Program-made: the position numbers and the translations under genes
Assembly: GCF_943737005.1 (NCBI RefSeq)
Contig: NZ_CALSFU010000017.1
Coordinates: 62,001-126,000, forward strand
DNA: 64,000 bases
Direction of reading: 5' to 3'
Source: Achromobacter sp. Marseille-Q4962
GTDB taxonomy: Bacteria > Pseudomonadota > Gammaproteobacteria > Burkholderiales > Burkholderiaceae_B
Shown: positions 62,853-64,000 of the stretch, one piece after another
Layout: the number at the start of each line of letters is the position of its first letter
Position numbering within the stretch: position 1 is the stretch's first letter
The notes under the pieces: model-generated
Database searches by the model: none
Told to the model about the DNA's origin: nothing
What the model saw: the letters and a program-made list of their open reading frames with translations, nothing else

Positions 62853-63125
62853 ATGATTTCAGTCGTACACGACCCCCAACACACCCGCTATACCGCCACC
62901 GTCGACGGCGTCGTCTGCGTGCTCGATTACCAACTGCGCGGCAATACCATGGCCATTGTGCATACGGGCGTGCCCAGCGCGGTCGGCGGCCGCGGCATCG
63001 CGGCCGAACTTACCCGCGTTGCCCTCGAAGACGCCCGCACCCGCGGCCTGAAGGTGCAACCTGTCTGCTCCTATGCCGCCGTCTACATGCAGCGCCACCC
63101 CGAGTACCAGGATCTGCTGGCCTGA
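62853..63125 (+). CDS. GNAT-like N-acetyltransferase (COG2388 type)
   Basis: 90 residues, a minimal GNAT fold. The CoA-binding segment is VGGRGIAAELTRVALEDART and the C-terminal motif is VQPVCSYAAVYMQRHPEYQD, both typical of the small YidJ/COG2388 family. AGGA(AC) sits 12 bases before the ATG. Substrate unknown. Flanked on both sides by spacers, one of them rich in heptad repeats. Confidence 0.85.
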   Translation: MISVVHDPQHTRYTATVDGVVCVLDYQLRGNTMAIVHTGVPSAVGGRGIAAELTRVALEDARTRGLKVQPVCSYAAVYMQRHPEYQDLLA

Positions 63126-63239
63126 AGACCCGCCCCGTTTGCGGCAGCGCTTTCCTCCCGCGGAGAGCTCATGTCGTCCAGGGCGGACGGGCGCGACGCC
63201 ATGAAACCCTGACCTTCTTCTTTCGTTTTCGGCAACACC

Positions 63240-63647
63240 GTGGCCAAATCCCCGCACCCTCACGATCCGCCCTGTCCCTGCGGCGCGCCGCTGCGCTACA
63301 GCCTGTGCTGCGGGCGGTGGCACGACGGCCCCCAGGCCCTGCTTGCGCCCACCGCCGAAGCGCTCATGCGCTCCCGCTACAGCGCCTTCGTGCTGGACAA
63401 GCTCGACTACCTGCTCGCCACCTGGCATCCCGACACCCGCCCCTGCACGCTCGAACCCAATCCTCCCGGCCTCAAGTGGCTGGGCCTCGGCGTCAAGCAG
63501 GCACGGCAGCAGGACGACGACCACGCCACCGTGGAATTCGTCGCCCGCTTCCGGCAGGATGGCCGCGCCAGCCGCCTGCACGAACACAGCCGCTTCGTCC
63601 GTACCGAAGGCCGCTGGTATTACGTGGACGGCGACATGCTCGACTGA
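63240..63647 (+). CDS. YchJ-family (UPF0225) protein with SEC-C motif
   Basis: 135 residues. The N-terminal SEC-C zinc motif is PCPCGAPLRYSLCCGRWH; the rest is the NTF2-like YchJ domain, ending WYYVDGDMLD. The best start is GTG (giving MAKSPHPHDP); the ribosome site is weak. Unknown function. The gene ends at the beginning of the heptad-repeat tail. Confidence 0.85.
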   Translation: MAKSPHPHDPPCPCGAPLRYSLCCGRWHDGPQALLAPTAEALMRSRYSAFVLDKLDYLLATWHPDTRPCTLEPNPPGLKWLGLGVKQARQQDDDHATVEFVARFRQDGRASRLHEHSRFVRTEGRWYYVDGDMLD

Positions 63648-64000
63648 GCGTAGCCAATGGATCTCCAGTGCATGGCCGACAGGGATGGGCGTCGGGCGTT
63701 CGCTCGGAACCCAGGCTGTGGGCTTTGAATTTGAGCCTTGAGCCTTGAACCTTGAGCCTTGAGCCTTGAGCTTTGGGGTTTGGGGTTTGGGGTTTGGGGT
63801 TTGGGGTTTGAGCTTCAGGCTTCGAGCGCTGGATGTTGGGCGCCCGGCGTTCGGCTTCTACTCTTGAACGCAGAGGCGGTCAGGGTTTGGAGATCCGGGT
63901 GCGGCGGCTTGTGAGGTACGGCTTTCGAACTTCGGCTTACGACTTACGGCTTCCCCCTCCTGGCTTGCCCCGCGTGCGAGAGCCGGCTACCGTATCCGCC
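63648..64000. repeat. Heptad-repeat region with G-quadruplex-type motif
   Basis: Twelve 7-bp units lie at 63731-63814: six of the TTGAGCC type, five TTGGGGT and one TTGAGCT. The five TTGGGGT units give GGGG tracts (63775-63778, 63782-63785, 63789-63792, 63796-63799, 63803-63806) separated by TTT. A second weaker heptad run is at 63917-63958 (TACGGCT, TTCGAAC, TTCGGCT, TACGACT, TACGGCT). No gene is seen from 63648 to the window end. Confidence 0.88.

Overview
The window is about 68% G+C and reads as chromosomal DNA of a Burkholderiales bacterium of the Alcaligenaceae, most likely Bordetella or Achromobacter. The reasons are four orphan TctC/Bug periplasmic receptors, rpmB-rpmG, a leuS-lptE-holA-proA housekeeping block, and an HU-type protein with a lysine/alanine-rich tail. 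I saw no rRNA, tRNA, IS element, prophage or CRISPR array. Assignment is by motif and gene order only.

Region 1 (126-6866) is the most unusual part. Two divergent transcripts share an 87-bp symmetric promoter. Leftward: a DUF350 four-helix membrane protein, an SPFH/SHOCT protein, a DUF4178 zinc-ribbon protein, a 47-residue membrane peptide and SpeD. Rightward: a membrane-fused spermidine-synthase-like enzyme and a Tat-signal FAD oxidoreductase. Together they could make decarboxylated SAM and use it as an aminopropyl donor at the membrane. Region 2 (6909-12377) holds a DadA-like oxidase, an ABC importer (ATPase, permease, receptor) and an aldo/keto reductase.

Region 3 (12417-31486) is acyl-CoA catabolism. 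It has a malonate locus (matR, matA, a crotonase, matB, a Bug receptor); a pathway with an ADP-forming acyl-CoA ligase, two acyl-CoA dehydrogenases, a crotonase, a Bug receptor and an IclR regulator; a thiolase; and a LysR/CaiB/MaoC/Bug group with a fused tautomerase. Region 4 (31576-40798) holds a ProU-type betaine importer, an AT-richer spacer with nested and competing hairpins, a LysR/crotonase/Bug/CaiB group and a Bcr-type exporter.

Region 5 (40799-57377) is mostly housekeeping: rpmB-rpmG behind a long leader, a branched-chain-type ABC importer with fused permeases and no second ATPase, a hemerythrin protein, a D,D-carboxypeptidase, the HU/H1 hybrid, a MarR/MFS pair, then leuS-lptE-holA-proA and two further genes. 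Region 6 (57402-64000) holds an amidase, a LysR/MFS divergent pair, a hydroxyacyl-CoA dehydrogenase, a small GNAT protein and a YchJ protein. Its spacers carry arrays with 7- or 14-bp periodicity, including five GGGG tracts separated by TTT.
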